NCBI GenBank assembly: GCA_030617565.1
Contig: JAUWVE010000021.1
Location: 1-13,571, forward strand
From: Gammaproteobacteria bacterium
Lineage (GTDB): Bacteria > Pseudomonadota > Gammaproteobacteria > BMS3Bbin11
DNA: 13,571 bases
Reading direction: 5' to 3'
The notes beneath the pieces are model-generated. The model had not been told where the DNA came from. It saw only the letters and a list, made by a program, of their open reading frames with translations, and made no database searches. This document shows, piece after piece, positions 13,230-13,571 of this stretch. The first letter of the stretch is position 1, and the number at the start of each line of letters is the position of its first letter. Position numbers and translations under genes: made by a program.

Positions 13230-13571
13230 AACTTTTCCTCCACGGCTTCACTCAATTCCTTTATTTGCTTAGTTACACCCACGGCATCTTCAACATCAAG
13301 CTGAATTGCAATCCCTGATCCAGGGTTGTTTTCAAACTCAGCAATATCTGAAATCTTTTCAATTATATCCCTACTCATATGTTCCTCAACCAGGAACATC
13401 AGAACATCACGCTGCGTCTCCAAAGAAAGGCCAAAGAAAGTTTTGGTTTTTTCCAGTCCTTCACCGCGGGCATTGTTGATGACCGTTGCACCCGTTGCAC
13501 CGGCCTCCCTTGCAGCCTCCATAACGGCATCGGTTTTGCTGTCCTCTACAAATGTAATGATTAATTTAAAA
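13226..13571 (-). CDS. PII-like (GlnB-superfamily) regulatory protein, 5' end outside the window
   Basis: The frame is open to the right edge; 114 residues are visible and the start lies outside (an internal Met at 13520-13522 is not the start, since KLIITFVEDSKTDAVMEAA continues the fold upstream). The sequence KLIITFVEDSKTDAVMEAAREAGATGATVINNARGEG matches the first beta-alpha-beta unit of PII trimers. A T-loop-position segment GLEKTKTFFGLSLETQRDVLMFLVEEH and the second unit ending GSGIAIQLDVEDAVG follow. The uridylylated tyrosine motif of classical GlnB is not seen, so this is a PII-like variant. PII-like proteins usually gate a membrane transporter encoded next door; that gene would lie to the right of the window. 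It is coupled to the CBS gene by a 4-nt overlap. Confidence 0.88.
   Translation of the reverse strand, partial: FKLIITFVEDSKTDAVMEAAREAGATGATVINNARGEGLEKTKTFFGLSLETQRDVLMFLVEEHMSRDIIEKISDIAEFENNPGSGIAIQLDVEDAVGVTKQIKELSEAVEEKL

Overview
The window reads as chromosomal DNA of a gammaproteobacterium with mid-range GC. The gene order hemA / TPR lipoprotein / lolB / ispE / tRNA-Gln / prs / rplY / pth / ychF is the one known from Pseudomonas and relatives. Genus cannot be fixed from sequence alone.

Layout. Left edge, minus strand: the 5' end of prfA (1-183) behind hemA (306-1559). From a 43-bp divergent gap, a plus-strand series runs to about 9120: an LbcA-like TPR lipoprotein (1603-3393), lolB, ispE, tRNA-Gln, prs, rplY, pth, ychF and tRNA-Met(CAT). 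It covers outer-membrane assembly and cell-wall turnover (LbcA-like, LolB), isoprenoid synthesis (IspE), nucleotide precursor supply (Prs) and translation (HemA feeds on Glu-tRNA; RF1, L25, Pth, YchF, two tRNAs). Right part: a large minus-strand methyltransferase/kinase-like/coiled-coil protein (9202-11532), a plus-strand GalT-like nucleotidylyltransferase (11735-12814), and a minus-strand pair, a PII-like regulator running off the right edge coupled to a two-CBS-domain protein. No stretch above 300 bases lacks a gene; the longest gap (4199-4428, 230 bp) holds a nested repeat element.

The most unusual content is intergenic. At least five gaps carry inverted repeats whose arms are built from 7-nt words in register (TTTCAAG, TTCCAAG/TTCCAGG, TTTTACG/GGTTACG, TTTTACC-like), with the reverse complement of the same words in the other arm. 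A sixth gap holds a heptad array without a partner arm, which forms the 3' end of the TPR gene. Two gaps also carry REP-like paired hairpins with GTAG/GTGG heads. The elements abut gene ends or starts (prfA, lolB, ispE) that lack a clear Shine-Dalgarno. They occur in intra-operon, terminator and divergent-promoter positions, so they look like a spreading repeat class rather than terminators alone. Also notable: ispE ends inside tRNA-Gln, and three plus-strand genes (lbcA-like, lolB, prs) appear to start with TTG.
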